Shown: positions 9,634-18,887, counted from the first letter of the stretch. The stretch: DNA of 64,000 nucleotides from Winslowiella iniecta (GCF_001267535.1 NZ_JRXE01000001.1:64568-128567), one strand, 5' to 3'. Made by a program: numbers and translations. The notes: a model not told the origin generated them from the letters alone.

Positions 9634-11355
9634 ATGAAACAAACCGTTGCCGCTCTGGTGGCAAAAACGTTAGAAAGCGCCGGCGTAAAACGCATTTGGG
9701 GCGTAACCGGGGACTCACTGAACGGACTTAGCGACAGCCTGAACCGCATGGGCACCATTGAATGGATGCCAACGCGCCATGAAGAAGTCGCCGCATTCGC
9801 TGCCGGTGCTGAAGCGCAAATCAGCGGCGAGCTGGCGGTCTGCGCCGGCTCCTGCGGGCCGGGCAACCTGCATCTGATTAACGGCCTGTTCGACTGCCAT
9901 CGCAATCAGGTGCCGGTACTGGCGATTGCCGCCCATATTCCTTCCAGCGAAATCGGCAGCGGCTATTTTCAGGAGACGCATCCGCAGGAGTTATTCCGTG
10001 AATGCAGTCATTATTGTGAACTGGTATCGAATCCTGAGCAGTTGCCGCAGGTGCTGGCGATTGCCATGCGTAAAGCGATTCTCAACCGCGGCGTGTCAGT
10101 AGTGGTGTTGCCGGGCGACGTGGCGTTACAGGCCGCTCCCGAGGGGGCAACAGCCAACTGGTATCCACCGCAGCATCCGCTGATTCAACCGCCAGCCGGT
10201 GAAATGGCCAAACTGGTCGAGACGCTGAATCAGGCGAAAAACATCACCCTGATGTGCGGCAGCGGCTGTGCCGGTGCGCATCAGGAAGTGGTGCAATTGG
10301 CCGCCATCTTAAAAGCGCCGGTGGTTCACGCGCTGCGCGGCAAAGAGCATATCGAGTATGACAACCCTTATAGCGTCGGCATGACCGGGCTGATCGGTTT
10401 CTCTTCCGGCTATCACGCGATGATGAATGCTGACACCCTGGTGTTGCTCGGCACGCAATTCCCCTACCGCGCGTTTTATCCGGCTGACGCGAAGATTATT
10501 CAGATCGATATCAATCCAGGCAGTATTGGCGCGCACAGTCATGTGGATATGGCGCTGGTCGGTGATATCAAATCGACCCTGACGGCGCTGCTGCCGCAAC
10601 TGGCGGATAAGCCTGACCGTCATTTCCTCGACAAGGCGCTGGAACACTATGCCGATGCGCGGAAAAGCCTCGACGATCTGGCGACGGCCAATGATAAGCA
10701 GGCGATTCATCCGCAATACCTTGCTCAGCAAATCAGTCATTACGCCAGTGAGGATGCGATTTTCACCTGTGATGTCGGCACCCCGACCGTCTGGGCGGCA
10801 CGCTATCTGAAAATGAATGGCAAACGCCGCCTGCTGGGTTCCTTCAGCCACGGCTCGATGGCGAATGCCATGCCGCAGGCGCTGGGTGCGCAATCCCTGA
10901 ATAAACAGCGCCAGGTGGTGGCAATGTGCGGGGATGGCGGCTTCAGCATGCTGATGGGTGATTTCTTGTCGGTGGCGCAGCTGAAACTCCCAGTCAAAAT
11001 CGTGGTGTTTAACAATAGCGTGCTGGGCTTTGTAGCGATGGAGATGAAAGCCGGTGGCTATCTTACCGACGGTACCGAGCTGGAAAACCCGAACTTTGCC
11101 GCGATTGCCAACGCGTGTGGCGTTAAAGGCATCCGGGTGGAAAAAGCCTCAGAGGTCGATGCGGCACTGGAGCAGGCGTTTGCCCATGACGGCCCGGTGC
11201 TGGTGGATGTGGTCACCGCCACCGATGAGCTGGCGATGCCGCCACAAATTAAAATGGAGCAGGCCAAAGGCTTCAGTCTGTATATGTTGCGCGCGATCAT
11301 CAGCGGTCGTGGTGATGAAGTGGTTGAGCTGGCGAAAACCAACTGGCTGCGGTAA
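9634..11355 (+). CDS. poxB: Pyruvate dehydrogenase (quinone), pyruvate oxidase
   Basis: At 573 residues this matches E. coli PoxB (572). The N-terminal TPP (Pyr) domain has the activating glutamate in [14 protein letters not shown] central FAD/Rossmann-type domain follows, then the C-terminal TPP (PP) domain with [14 protein letters not shown] and NNSVLGF. The last about 25 residues form the amphipathic membrane-binding segment. It oxidises pyruvate to acetate and CO2 and passes electrons to ubiquinone at the membrane. In E. coli it is RpoS-dependent. GAGGAG lies just before the ATG. ltaE follows on the same strand. Confidence 0.97.
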   Translation: MKQTVAALVAKTLESAGVKRIWGVTGDSLNGLSDSLNRMGTIEWMPTRHEEVAAFAAGAEAQISGELAVCAGSCGPGNLHLINGLFDCHRNQVPVLAIAAHIPSSEIGSGYFQETHPQELFRECSHYCELVSNPEQLPQVLAIAMRKAILNRGVSVVVLPGDVALQAAPEGATANWYPPQHPLIQPPAGEMAKLVETLNQAKNITLMCGSGCAGAHQEVVQLAAILKAPVVHALRGKEHIEYDNPYSVGMTGLIGFSSGYHAMMNADTLVLLGTQFPYRAFYPADAKIIQIDINPGSIGAHSHVDMALVGDIKSTLTALLPQLADKPDRHFLDKALEHYADARKSLDDLATANDKQAIHPQYLAQQISHYASEDAIFTCDVGTPTVWAARYLKMNGKRRLLGSFSHGSMANAMPQALGAQSLNKQRQVVAMCGDGGFSMLMGDFLSVAQLKLPVKIVVFNNSVLGFVAMEMKAGGYLTDGTELENPNFAAIANACGVKGIRVEKASEVDAALEQAFAHDGPVLVDVVTATDELAMPPQIKMEQAKGFSLYMLRAIISGRGDEVVELAKTNWLR

Positions 11356-11375
11356 AACATTAATCCGGACTTGTT

Positions 11376-11402
11376 ACGGACGCTGCGGCGTCCGTTTTTT
11401 TT
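11376..11402 (+). terminator. Terminator between poxB and ltaE
   Basis: ACGGACGC (11376-11383) and GCGTCCGT (11388-11395) form a perfect 8-bp stem with a TGCG loop, followed by at least seven T residues. It lies inside the 62-bp gap between two same-strand genes, so it should cut most read-through from poxB into ltaE. Confidence 0.85.
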
Positions 11403-11417
11403 ATCAGGAGAGCAACA

Positions 11418-12419
11418 GTGGTCGATTTACGCAGTGATACCGTCACCCGACCGGGTGCCGCCATGCTGGCTGCCATGATGTCGGCAGAAACCGGGGACGA
11501 TGTTTACGGTGATGACCCTACCGTTAATGCGCTGGAGGCCGAAGCAGCAAGGCTTAGCGGTAAACAGGCGGCGCTGTTCCTCCCTACCGGCACCCAGGCC
11601 AATCTGGTGGCGTTACTCAGCCACTGTGAACGTGGTGACGAGTATATCGTCGGTCAGCTGGCGCATAACTATAAATATGAAGCGGGGGGGGCAGCGGTGC
11701 TCGGCAGCATTCAGCCACAACCGATTCTCGCCGCCGCCGATGGCAGTTTGCCGCTGGATGTGGTGGCATCGGTGATCAAACCGGATGATGCCCACTTCGC
11801 CCGCAGCACATTATTAAGCCTGGAAAATACCCATAATGGCAAAGTGCTGCCCCTGGCCTACCTTAAAGACGCTTTTGCCTTTACCCGTGAACATCAGCTG
11901 GCGCTGCACATTGATGGCGCACGTATTTTTAACGCGGTGGTGGAGCTGGATGTCACGCTGGAAGCCATCGCCCGTTACTGCGACAGCCTGACCATTTGCC
12001 TGTCAAAAGGTCTCGGCGCACCGGTCGGATCGCTGCTGTGCGGTAGCGAAGACTATATCAAACGTGCGCGGCGCTGGCGCAAAATGACTGGCGGCGGTAT
12101 GCGCCAGGCAGGGATTCTGGCAGCGGCCGGACTGTATGCTTTTCAGCATAATATCGCACGGCTGAAAGAGGATCATGACAATGCCCGCTGGCTGGCCGAA
12201 CAGCTGAAAGCTATCGGGGTCGATGTCAGACGTCAGGATACCAATATGGTGTTTGTGCGCCTCGCCGATCATCAGACAGAACCACTAAAACAGTATATGC
12301 ATCAGCGCGGTATCATTATCAGTACCGGTGCGGTCACGCGTCTGGTGACGCATCTGGATGTCGATCGTCATGCGCTGGAAGAGCTGGTCAGGCACTGGCA
12401 GGCGTTTCTTGCCATCTGA
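11418..12419 (+). CDS. ltaE: Low-specificity L-threonine aldolase
   Basis: At 333 residues it has the same length as E. coli LtaE. It is a fold-type I PLP enzyme: N-terminal MVDLRSDTVTRPGAAM, aspartate in ALHIDGARIFNA, and PLP lysine in TICLSKGLGAPVGS. It cleaves L-threonine and L-allo-threonine to glycine and acetaldehyde and also acts on phenylserine. The start ATG (GTG at 11418 in the DNA) follows CAGGAGAGC. A run of seven G (11685-11691) lies inside the gene but the frame is intact. In E. coli poxB-ltaE can be co-transcribed; here a terminator intervenes. Confidence 0.95.
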   Translation: MVDLRSDTVTRPGAAMLAAMMSAETGDDVYGDDPTVNALEAEAARLSGKQAALFLPTGTQANLVALLSHCERGDEYIVGQLAHNYKYEAGGAAVLGSIQPQPILAAADGSLPLDVVASVIKPDDAHFARSTLLSLENTHNGKVLPLAYLKDAFAFTREHQLALHIDGARIFNAVVELDVTLEAIARYCDSLTICLSKGLGAPVGSLLCGSEDYIKRARRWRKMTGGGMRQAGILAAAGLYAFQHNIARLKEDHDNARWLAEQLKAIGVDVRRQDTNMVFVRLADHQTEPLKQYMHQRGIIISTGAVTRLVTHLDVDRHALEELVRHWQAFLAI

Positions 12420-12432
12420 TTAGCAGGCCGAC

Positions 12433-12456
12433 ACGGGCGGCGAGAACGCCGCTCGT
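12433..12456. repeat. GGGCGGC-family hairpin between ltaE and amiD
   Basis: The inverted repeat ACGGGCGGC / GCCGCTCGT (one G-T mismatch) encloses GAGAAC and fills the 41-bp gap between two convergent stops. It probably serves as a shared 3' hairpin. It belongs to a family seen at several gene ends in this window. Confidence 0.6.
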
Positions 12457-12460
12457 GGGG

Positions 12461-13282
12461 TTATTCTGAGTGATATTTTTCGATTAACGCCTGGGCAATG
12501 GCGGCGGTTTCGGCATCCGGCAAACCACGATAATCTGCCGGGCGGAAATGCATCTGGAAAGCCGCGATCACTTTCCGCTGCTGCTGCGGCGTCATTCCTT
12601 CCGTCACCTCATAACCATAGCGTGCCAACAATGTCAGCAGCTCCTCTGACGGCACCGCTTGCTGCGGATCACGACCCGCCAGCCAGAAACGCACCCGCCC
12701 GGTGTCAGGCCAGGCGCCTAAGCCCTGCTGCGCCAGTAAAGTCCACGGGAATAACGGCCCGGGATCCTGTTTGCGCTGCGGCGCGATATCACTGTGACCG
12801 ACAATATTCTCTGGCTGGATCTGATAACGCTGCGCTATATCGCGCACCAGCGGTTGCAGCACGGCGATCTGTTCCGGCGTAAACGGCGTCCAGACCACCC
12901 CGGTGGCGGTGCGGGTATAGCCGGGATTAACCAGCTCAATACCAATCGAAGTATCATTCAGACGGGTCGCGCCGCGCCAGAAGCTCGGTCCGGCATGCCA
13001 GGCCAGTTGCGCTTCTGGCACCAGTTGCCAGATAAGCGGCTCGCCTTTTTTTTGTGGCGGCTGATCCGGGATCAGATAATGCACGCTGACCTGCCGATCG
13101 GTCAGCGTCGCCAGTGAGGTGGGAAAATCTTCGGCCGTATAGTGAATCACCAGCACTTTAATACGCGGACGCGCACCGTAAGCACTGTGGCGCGTGTCCA
13201 CCTTGTAGCCGTCGCGCTGTTCAATGCCGGGCGTTGAGCAGGCACTCAGCAGCATCGCCAGCAGCAGCATCCCGTAACGCAT
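12461..13282 (-). CDS. amiD: Outer-membrane N-acetylmuramoyl-L-alanine amidase AmiD
   Basis: The 273-residue lipoprotein has signal [15 protein letters not shown] with the lipobox cysteine at 15. The Amidase_2 (T7-lysozyme-like) domain has zinc ligands in VLVIHYTAED and NIVGHSDIAPQRKQDPG, and a C-terminal peptidoglycan-binding-like domain follows (TPQQQRKVIAAFQMHFRP). It cleaves the amide between MurNAc or anhydroMurNAc and the stem peptide from the periplasmic face of the outer membrane. The start codon abuts the stop of ybjQ (13282 shared), so ybjQ-amiD are coupled, as in E. coli. Confidence 0.95.
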   Translation of the reverse strand: MRYGMLLLAMLLSACSTPGIEQRDGYKVDTRHSAYGARPRIKVLVIHYTAEDFPTSLATLTDRQVSVHYLIPDQPPQKKGEPLIWQLVPEAQLAWHAGPSFWRGATRLNDTSIGIELVNPGYTRTATGVVWTPFTPEQIAVLQPLVRDIAQRYQIQPENIVGHSDIAPQRKQDPGPLFPWTLLAQQGLGAWPDTGRVRFWLAGRDPQQAVPSEELLTLLARYGYEVTEGMTPQQQRKVIAAFQMHFRPADYRGLPDAETAAIAQALIEKYHSE

Positions 13283-13602
13283 TAGCGGGTTTTCACTGCG
13301 GTTCCGCTGACGCTGACCATCAGCATACTGCTGTCTTTACCCACGGTTTCATAATCGATATCGATGCCGACAATGGCATTCGCGCCCAGCGCTTTCGCCT
13401 GCTCTTCCATCTCTTCAAATGCCAGCTTACGCGCTTTACGCAGCTCTTTTTCGTAGGCGCCGGATCGGCCGCCGACGATATCGCGGATGCCGGCAAAGAA
13501 ATCACGGAAAATGTTAGCGCCAAGAATCGCTTCGCCAGTCACCACGCCGCAGTAATCGGTAATGGTTTGCCCTTCCAGCGTTGGGGTAGTTGAAAATTTC
13601 AT
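13282..13602 (-). CDS. ybjQ: YbjQ family (UPF0145) protein
   Basis: The 106-residue cytosolic protein (E. coli YbjQ 107) starts [19 protein letters not shown] and contains [19 protein letters not shown] and [17 protein letters not shown], the hallmarks of the UPF0145 (DUF74) family. Family structures form ring-like oligomers, and a heavy-metal role was once proposed, but the function is unknown. It is the upstream gene of the ybjQ-amiD pair and divergent from ybjP. Confidence 0.92.
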   Translation of the reverse strand: MKFSTTPTLEGQTITDYCGVVTGEAILGANIFRDFFAGIRDIVGGRSGAYEKELRKARKLAFEEMEEQAKALGANAIVGIDIDYETVGKDSSMLMVSVSGTAVKTR

Positions 13603-13702
13603 ACTGCTCTCCTGATCGGCCTGATAGCCCGCGAGGTTAAAAACCGTGGCTATACTTTATGCTAAAAAACATGACTTGCCAGCTAACAATAAGGAAATGA
13701 AA

Positions 13703-14245
13703 ATGAAAAACATAGCGTTTGCCGCGCTGTTACCGGCCGCATTATTACTCAGCGCCTGTACGACGGTCGAACCGGCGTATAACGATATTGGCAGCCGCAG
13801 CGGACCCTGCGTGGAAGGCGGGCCGGATACCGTGGCGCAAAAATTCTACGATCTGCGTATTCAGCAGCCGACTCAGGGGCTGCCGGATGCGCAGTTGCTG
13901 GCAAAATATCGTCCTTATCTCAGTGATTCACTGTATCAGAAACTGTTGAAAGCCAATGCGGAGACGAATAAACCGGCGCAGCTTACTCAGGGCGATCTGT
14001 TCTCCAGCCTGGCCGCCGGCCCGACCTCAGCCAGCGTAGCCGATGCCTCGACCATTCCGAATACCGATGCGCGTAACATTCCGCTGCGGGTTACGCTGAG
14101 CCGCGACGGTGATAAAGCCGTAACGTGGCAGGATGAGGTGTTGATGGTGCGCGAAGGCACCTGCTGGACAGTGGATGATGTGCGTTATGTCGCCAACTGG
14201 CAGCGTGCAGGGGGCGGAAGCCTGAGCCAGACGTTAGAAAAATAA
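13703..14245 (+). CDS. ybjP: Lipoprotein YbjP (DUF3828-like)
   Basis: About 180 residues from MKNIAFAALLPAALLLSAC, with a type II signal peptide whose lipobox ends at cysteine 19. I chose the ATG at 13703 because AAGGAA (13691-13696) gives it proper spacing; the ATG at 13697 has none. The mature part includes YDLRIQQPTQGLPD, PYLSDSLYQKLLK and GTCWTVDDVRYV, matching enterobacterial YbjP. Function is unknown. Residues after the lipobox (TTV) do not include Asp+2, so outer-membrane sorting is expected. Confidence 0.88.
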   Translation: MKNIAFAALLPAALLLSACTTVEPAYNDIGSRSGPCVEGGPDTVAQKFYDLRIQQPTQGLPDAQLLAKYRPYLSDSLYQKLLKANAETNKPAQLTQGDLFSSLAAGPTSASVADASTIPNTDARNIPLRVTLSRDGDKAVTWQDEVLMVREGTCWTVDDVRYVANWQRAGGGSLSQTLEK

Positions 14246-14376
14246 TGCATTGTTAAGCGCGCCGCGACAATGCGGTGCGCTTATCGGGTGTGACGTTGCA
14301 AAAATCAATCGGCTTTACCGCTCCCCGCTTGCGATGCCCGATCTTGTGCTACGCTTTAAATACCTGACTTATCATA

Positions 14377-14415
14377 AATAAATTTTAACGCACGATGATT
14401 GCATAACTATTCTGT
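14377..14415 (+). promoter_or_regulatory. Candidate paired ArgR boxes upstream of artP
   Basis: Two 18-bp sites spaced 3 bp apart resemble the ARG box (TGAAT-N4-ATTCA core): 14398-14415 (TGCAT-AACT-ATTCT, two core mismatches) and 14377-14394 (TAAAT-TTTA-ACGCA, three). The 3-bp spacing is the standard arrangement for ArgR hexamer binding. They lie 45-83 bp before the artP start. Confidence 0.45.
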
Positions 14416-14459
14416 CGACGTTAAGATTTGCGACATCAATTGCTATTCACAATTTGCGC

Positions 14460-15188
14460 ATGAGTATTCAACTAAACGGTATTAACTGCTACTACGGTGC
14501 TCACCAGGCACTGTTCGATATTCAACTGGAATGTCCTGAAGGTGAAACTCTGGTTCTGCTCGGCCCCAGCGGCGCGGGTAAGAGCTCGCTCCTGCGCGTG
14601 CTGAATTTGCTGGAGATGCCGCGCTCCGGCACGCTGAGCATAGCGGGTAACAATTTCGACTTCAGCCACACCCCATCCGATGGCGCAATTCGTGAACTGC
14701 GTCAAAACGTCGGTATGGTATTCCAGCAATATAATCTCTGGCCGCATCTGACGGTGATGCAAAACCTGATCGAAGCGCCCTGCCGCGTGCTGGGACTCAG
14801 CAAAGATCAGGCGCGCGCGCGTGCCGATAAACTGCTGGAGCGTCTGCGTCTGACCAAGTTTGTCGACCGCTTTCCGCTGCATCTCTCCGGTGGTCAGCAG
14901 CAGCGCGTGGCGATTGCGCGCGCATTGATGATGGAGCCAGCGGTACTGCTGTTTGACGAGCCGACCGCAGCGCTGGATCCGGAAATTACCGCCCAGATTG
15001 TCAGCATTATTCGCGAGCTGTCGCAAACCAAAATCACTCAGGTGATTGTCACCCACGAAGTCGAAGTGGCCCGTAAGACCGCCAGCCGGGTGGTTTATAT
15101 GGAGAATGGCTACGTGGTTGAACAGGGTGACGCCAGCCGCTTTACACAGCCGCAAACCGAAGCGTTTGCCAACTATCTTTCGCACTGA
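14460..15188 (+). CDS. artP: Arginine ABC transporter ATP-binding protein ArtP
   Basis: The 242-residue protein has the same length as E. coli ArtP and starts [20 protein letters not shown]; a TTG two codons upstream is ignored. Walker A is GPSGAGKSS (about 36-44), the Q-loop is [12 protein letters not shown], the signature is [15 protein letters not shown], and Walker B is [13 protein letters not shown]. It is the cytosolic ATPase for arginine import with membrane subunits ArtQ and ArtM. The stop overlaps the region just before artI (TGATG), so artPIQM is a tight operon. Confidence 0.97.
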   Translation: MSIQLNGINCYYGAHQALFDIQLECPEGETLVLLGPSGAGKSSLLRVLNLLEMPRSGTLSIAGNNFDFSHTPSDGAIRELRQNVGMVFQQYNLWPHLTVMQNLIEAPCRVLGLSKDQARARADKLLERLRLTKFVDRFPLHLSGGQQQRVAIARALMMEPAVLLFDEPTAALDPEITAQIVSIIRELSQTKITQVIVTHEVEVARKTASRVVYMENGYVVEQGDASRFTQPQTEAFANYLSH

Positions 15189-15202
15189 TGCAGGACATAA
15201 TG

Positions 15203-15934
15203 ATGAAAAAAATGGTACTTGCCGCACTGTTAGCCGGAATGAGCCTCAGCGCCACCGCCGCACAAACCATCCGCTTCGCCACTGAAGCCTCTTATCCTCC
15301 GTTTGAATTTGTCGATGCGGATAACAAAATTCAGGGCTTCGACGTTGATCTGGCCAATGCGCTGTGTAAAGAGATCGATGCCCAATGTACCTTTACCAAT
15401 CAGGCATTTGACAGCCTGATCCCGAGCCTGAAATTCCGTCGTTTTGACGCGGTAATGGCCGGAATGGACATCACGCCTGAGCGTGAAAAGCAGGTGCTGT
15501 TTACTAAAGCCTATTACGACAACTCTGCGACCTTTATCGCGCAGAAAGGCAAACTGGCCGATGTTGCGGCACTGAAGGGCAAACGCGTTGGCGTGCAGAA
15601 CGGCACCACGCATCAGAAATACCTGAGTGATAAGGAAACTGATGCCACTGTCGTGCCTTACGACAGCTATCAGAACGCCATTCTCGACCTGAAAAATGGC
15701 CGTATTGACGCGGTATTTGGTGATACTGCGGTGGTTAACGAGTGGCTGAAGCAGAATGCTAACCTTGCCCCGGTCGGCGAGAAAGTGACCGATAAAGCCT
15801 ATTTTGGTACCGGCCTCGGTATTGCACTGCGTCAGGGTAATACCGAGTTGCAGGGCAAATTTAACGCCGCACTGGATAAAGTGAAGGCAGATGGCACCTA
15901 TAAAACCATCTATGAAAAATGGTTCCAGCAGTAA
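15203..15934 (+). CDS. artI: Periplasmic arginine-binding protein ArtI
   Basis: The 243-residue SBP (bacterial extracellular solute-binding family 3) starts MKKMVLAALLAGMSLSATAA, a signal peptide with cleavage after ATAA. Earlier in-frame ATGs at 15188 and 15200 are possible. The mature start is QTIRFATEASYPPFEFVDAD, and GMDITPEREKQV and NGTTHQKYLSD are ligand-domain motifs. It shares most of its sequence with ArtJ (17454) including YDSYQNAILDLKNGR, an old duplication. It delivers basic amino acids to ArtQM; in E. coli the ArtI ligand is less certain than that of ArtJ. Confidence 0.95.
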   Translation: MKKMVLAALLAGMSLSATAAQTIRFATEASYPPFEFVDADNKIQGFDVDLANALCKEIDAQCTFTNQAFDSLIPSLKFRRFDAVMAGMDITPEREKQVLFTKAYYDNSATFIAQKGKLADVAALKGKRVGVQNGTTHQKYLSDKETDATVVPYDSYQNAILDLKNGRIDAVFGDTAVVNEWLKQNANLAPVGEKVTDKAYFGTGLGIALRQGNTELQGKFNAALDKVKADGTYKTIYEKWFQQ

Positions 15935-15941
15935 TTAATTG

Positions 15942-16658
15942 ATGAACGAATTTACACCTCTTGTCAGCGCCGCCGGGATGACCGTCGGCCTGGCCATTTG
16001 TGCGCTAATCGTCGGGCTGATTCTGGCAATGATTTTTGCCGTCTGGGAATCAGCCCGCTGGCGTCCTGTGGCCTGGCTCGGCACCGGTCTGGTGACCCTG
16101 TTTCGCGGCCTGCCGGAAATTCTGGTGGTGCTGTTTATCTACTTTGGCGCATCGCAGCTGCTGCTGACGCTGTCTGATGGCTTTGTGTTGAATTTCGGCC
16201 TGTTCCAGTTGCCGGTGCAGATGGAAATCGAAAACTTCGACGTCAGCCCGTTCCTGTGCGGCGTAATTGCGCTGTCGATTCTCTACTCCTCCTATGCGTC
16301 GCAGACGCTGCGCGGCGCGTTAAAAGCGGTGCCTGCGGGTCAATGGGAATCTGGCCAGGCGTTAGGGATGAAAAAGGCGGCGATTTTCTTCCGACTGATT
16401 ATGCCGCAGATGTGGCGTCATGCACTGCCTGGGCTGGGTAATCAGTGGCTGGTTTTACTGAAAGATACTGCACTGGTGTCGCTGATTAGCGTCAATGACA
16501 TTATGCTGCAAACCAAAAGCATTGCCACCCGCACCCAGGAGCCGTTTACCTGGTATATGATTGCCGCCGCGATTTATCTGCTGATCACGCTGTTCAGTCA
16601 GTGGGTTCTGAAACGTATTGAGCTGCGCACCACGCGCTTTGAACAGGGAAATAGCTAA
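15942..16658 (+). CDS. artQ: Arginine ABC transporter permease ArtQ
   Basis: The 238-residue inner-membrane protein (same length as E. coli ArtQ) starts [20 protein letters not shown] with ATG at 15942; a TTG one codon upstream is a weaker choice. It has about five membrane helices and the HisM-type EAA loop region ([19 protein letters not shown]). It forms the membrane channel with ArtM. The last base of its stop is the first base of the artM ATG (TAATG), giving coupled translation. Confidence 0.96.
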   Translation: MNEFTPLVSAAGMTVGLAICALIVGLILAMIFAVWESARWRPVAWLGTGLVTLFRGLPEILVVLFIYFGASQLLLTLSDGFVLNFGLFQLPVQMEIENFDVSPFLCGVIALSILYSSYASQTLRGALKAVPAGQWESGQALGMKKAAIFFRLIMPQMWRHALPGLGNQWLVLLKDTALVSLISVNDIMLQTKSIATRTQEPFTWYMIAAAIYLLITLFSQWVLKRIELRTTRFEQGNS

Positions 16659-17326
16659 TGCTTGAGTATTTACCTGAACTGCTCAAAGGGCTTCACACCA
16701 GCCTGACGCTGACCGTTGCCTCGCTGATTCTGGCGCTGGTGCTGGCATTGCTGTTTACCGTTGTGCTGGCGCTGAAAGTGCCGGTGCTGAGTCAGCTGGT
16801 TAAAGGCTATATCACGCTGTTTACCGGTACGCCGCTGCTGGTGCAGATCTTTCTGATCTACTACGGTCCGGGCCAGTTTCCATCGATCCAGCATATTCCC
16901 TGGTTATGGCACTTCCTGTCACAGCCGTGGTTGTGTGCGCTGCTGGCGTTGTCGCTTAACAGTGCCGCTTATACGACCCTGCTGTTTCATGGTGCGGTAC
17001 GCGCCATTCCGGCCGGTCAGTGGCAATCTTGTGCCGCGCTGGGGATGAATCGCAAAGACACGCTGCGCATTCTGCTGCCGTATGCCTTTAAACGCGCCCT
17101 CTCCTCTTATTCCAATGAGGTGGTGCTGGTATTTAAAAGCACTTCGCTGGCCTACACCATCACCCTGATGGAAGTGATGGGTCACGGACAGCTGCTGTAT
17201 GGTCGCACCTATGACGTGACGGTGTTTGCCGCCGCAGGTTTAATCTATCTGGTGGTCAATGGACTGCTGACGCTACTGATGAGATTAATCGAACGGCGAG
17301 CACTGGCCTTTGAGCATAGAAATTAA
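16658..17326 (+). CDS. artM: Arginine ABC transporter permease ArtM
   Basis: The 222-residue membrane protein matches E. coli ArtM in length, with about five helices and the EAA motif (PAGQWQSCAALGMNRKDTLR). It heterodimerises with ArtQ. The artP-I-Q-M operon ends here with a terminator at 17328-17354, and artJ has its own promoter region after that, as in E. coli. Confidence 0.96.
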   Translation: MLEYLPELLKGLHTSLTLTVASLILALVLALLFTVVLALKVPVLSQLVKGYITLFTGTPLLVQIFLIYYGPGQFPSIQHIPWLWHFLSQPWLCALLALSLNSAAYTTLLFHGAVRAIPAGQWQSCAALGMNRKDTLRILLPYAFKRALSSYSNEVVLVFKSTSLAYTITLMEVMGHGQLLYGRTYDVTVFAAAGLIYLVVNGLLTLLMRLIERRALAFEHRN

Positions 17327-17327
17327 T

Positions 17328-17354
17328 AAAAAGGCGGGAGTCTCTCGCCTTTTT
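17328..17354 (+). terminator. artPIQM terminator
   Basis: The imperfect hairpin AAAAAGGCG...CGCCTTTTT lies immediately after the artM stop, with a T-run. It separates the artPIQM transcript from artJ. Confidence 0.75.
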
Positions 17355-17390
17355 CATTATTTATACACAAATATTGCATACCCATTCATT
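17352..17390 (+). promoter_or_regulatory. Candidate paired ArgR boxes upstream of artJ
   Basis: Two 18-bp sites with exactly 3 bp between them: 17373-17390 (TGCAT-ACCC-ATTCA, one core mismatch) and 17352-17369 (TCATT-ATTT-ATACA, three). They lie 65-100 bp before the artJ ATG. artJ is strongly ArgR-repressed in E. coli, which supports the call. Confidence 0.5.
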
Positions 17391-17453
17391 TAATGGCATC
17401 TTGTTTCTCGCCTTACGGCAACATAATGATAAAGAGAAACAGGAGCACGACCG

Positions 17454-18185
17454 ATGAAAAAATTGTTACTGACCGCACTGCTCGCCAGCGTCGCCTTCAG
17501 CGCCAACGCGGCTGAGAAAATTCGTTTCGCCTCTTCTGCGACCTATCCGCCGTTTGAATCTCTGGATAGTAACAACCAAATCGTCGGTTTTGATATCGAC
17601 CTCGCCAAAGCGCTGTGTAAGCAGATGCAGGCTGACTGCACCTTTACCAATAACCCGTTTGACAGCCTGATTCCGGCGCTGAAATTCCGTCGTTACGATG
17701 CGATCATTTCCGGAATGGATATCACCCCGGAGCGCAGCAAACAGGTCTCCTTTACCCAGCCTTACTATGCCAACTCGGCGGTGGTAATCGCGCAGAAAGG
17801 CAAGTTCAGCAGCCTGAGCGATCTGAAAGGCAAGCGCATTGGCATGGAAAACGGCACCACGCATCAGAAATTTATGCAGGATAAGCACCCGGAAGTGACC
17901 ACGGTGGCTTACGACAGCTATCAGAATGCGATTCTTGACCTGAAAAATGGTCGTCTGGATGGCGTGTTTGGAGATACCGCGGTGGTCAATGAGTGGCTGA
18001 AAAGCAATCCGAAGCTGGCGACCGTCGGTGAACACGTTACCGATGCGCAATATTTTGGTACCGGCTTAGGGATTGCGGTACGCCCGGATAACAAGGCATT
18101 GCTGACCAAACTGAATGATGCGCTGGCGGCAATTAAAGCTGACGGCACTTACCAGAAGATCAGTGACCAGTGGTTCCCGCAATAA
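17454..18185 (+). CDS. artJ: Periplasmic arginine-binding protein ArtJ
   Basis: The 243-residue SBP has signal MKKLLLTALLASVAFSANAA and mature start EKIRFASSATYPPFESLDSN. It carries FDSLIPALKFRRYDAIISGM, GMDITPERSKQVSF and FGDTAVVNEWLKSNPKLATV. It is closely related to ArtI at 15203. ArtJ is the high-affinity, arginine-specific binding protein that docks on ArtQM. It is a single-gene unit, preceded by ArgR-like boxes and a good GGAGCA ribosome-binding site. Confidence 0.96.
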   Translation: MKKLLLTALLASVAFSANAAEKIRFASSATYPPFESLDSNNQIVGFDIDLAKALCKQMQADCTFTNNPFDSLIPALKFRRYDAIISGMDITPERSKQVSFTQPYYANSAVVIAQKGKFSSLSDLKGKRIGMENGTTHQKFMQDKHPEVTTVAYDSYQNAILDLKNGRLDGVFGDTAVVNEWLKSNPKLATVGEHVTDAQYFGTGLGIAVRPDNKALLTKLNDALAAIKADGTYQKISDQWFPQ

Positions 18186-18290
18186 CCTGACCTGGCGGGT
18201 CAGGCAAGCGTAACGCTTACCCGGGTGAGGTTCTGCAAACGTCATTGGGCATCAGTAAGCGCCAAATCTGTCTGGCCTGCCAAATTTAAT

Positions 18291-18317
18291 ACCGCTGGCG
18301 AAAACGCCGCCCGCGGT
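18291..18317. repeat. Imperfect GGCG-family hairpin between artJ and ybjO
   Basis: ACCGCTGGCG and CGCCGCCCGCGGT flank AAAA in an imperfect inverted repeat, in the 152-bp gap between convergent artJ and ybjO. It is the least regular member of the window's gene-end hairpin family. In E. coli rlmC occupies this gap; no trace of it is seen here. Confidence 0.4.
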
Positions 18318-18337
18318 TTAAATCCGCTTTGATAACG

Positions 18338-18817
18338 TTATGACTTGTGAAAAAACTGACGGCTGCTGACCGGCACAAACAGCAGTATCAACACCACCAG
18401 ATCGGGAAATTTTTGCAGGATCAGGGTATGAACGATCTCAGCATTGGTTTCTCCGCTAATGCTGAAAATTTCCGGATAGACCCAGCCCAGCGAGGCCACC
18501 AGCATATACAGCACCACCGCCGCCTGCGTCAGCACATAACCCCAGCGCCCCCAGTTGGTGCCACGCATCAGCGCAATAGCACAACGTAACTCAATAAAGA
18601 AGATTAACTGACTGGCAATAAAAATCAGGGTCGAATCCCAGGCCTGCGCACTGCGATGAACGAAGTTAGCCAGTTCCTCATAGCCCAGTTCATTGGCGAG
18701 CAGCAGCACGCTAAGACAGCGTGTGGCAATAATCGCGCTACCGGCAATAAGTACCGGCACCGGAATCGCCGAGTGCGCTTCCATGATGCCTTTTCCCGCT
18801 CTGAACACATCCGACAT
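18338..18817 (-). CDS. ybjO: Inner-membrane protein YbjO (DUF2593)
   Basis: The 159-residue protein (E. coli YbjO about 162) has four predicted membrane helices: LIAGSAIIATRCLSVLLLA, STLIFIASQLIFFIELRCA, VLTQAAVVLYMLVASLGWV and the C-terminal LVVLILLFVPV. The block ELANFVHRSAQAWDSTLIF is conserved with the enterobacterial family. Function is unknown. It is on the same strand as potFGHI and starts 119 nt after the potI stop, as in E. coli, so it may be partly co-transcribed. Confidence 0.88.
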   Translation of the reverse strand: MSDVFRAGKGIMEAHSAIPVPVLIAGSAIIATRCLSVLLLANELGYEELANFVHRSAQAWDSTLIFIASQLIFFIELRCAIALMRGTNWGRWGYVLTQAAVVLYMLVASLGWVYPEIFSISGETNAEIVHTLILQKFPDLVVLILLFVPVSSRQFFHKS

Positions 18818-18860
18818 CTGAATTCTCCTGCAGACACCGCAACATCGCGTTAATGATCAA

Positions 18861-18887
18861 CAGCAGCGACTCACTGAGTCGCTGCTG
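18861..18887 (-). terminator. Long hairpin after potFGHI
   Basis: CAGCAGCGACTCA and TGAGTCGCTGCTG form a near-continuous 11-13 bp stem between the potI stop and the ybjO start. The T-run is poor, so it may attenuate rather than end transcription into ybjO. Confidence 0.55.

Noticed and set aside
10309-10893. 194-codon minus-strand frame inside poxB
   Set aside because: It is a shadow frame opposite a highly conserved enzyme; composition is Arg/His/Gln-rich as typical of antisense reading.
14472-15227. 251-codon minus-strand frame opposite artP
   Set aside because: Artefact of codon bias in the opposite strand; artP is unambiguous.
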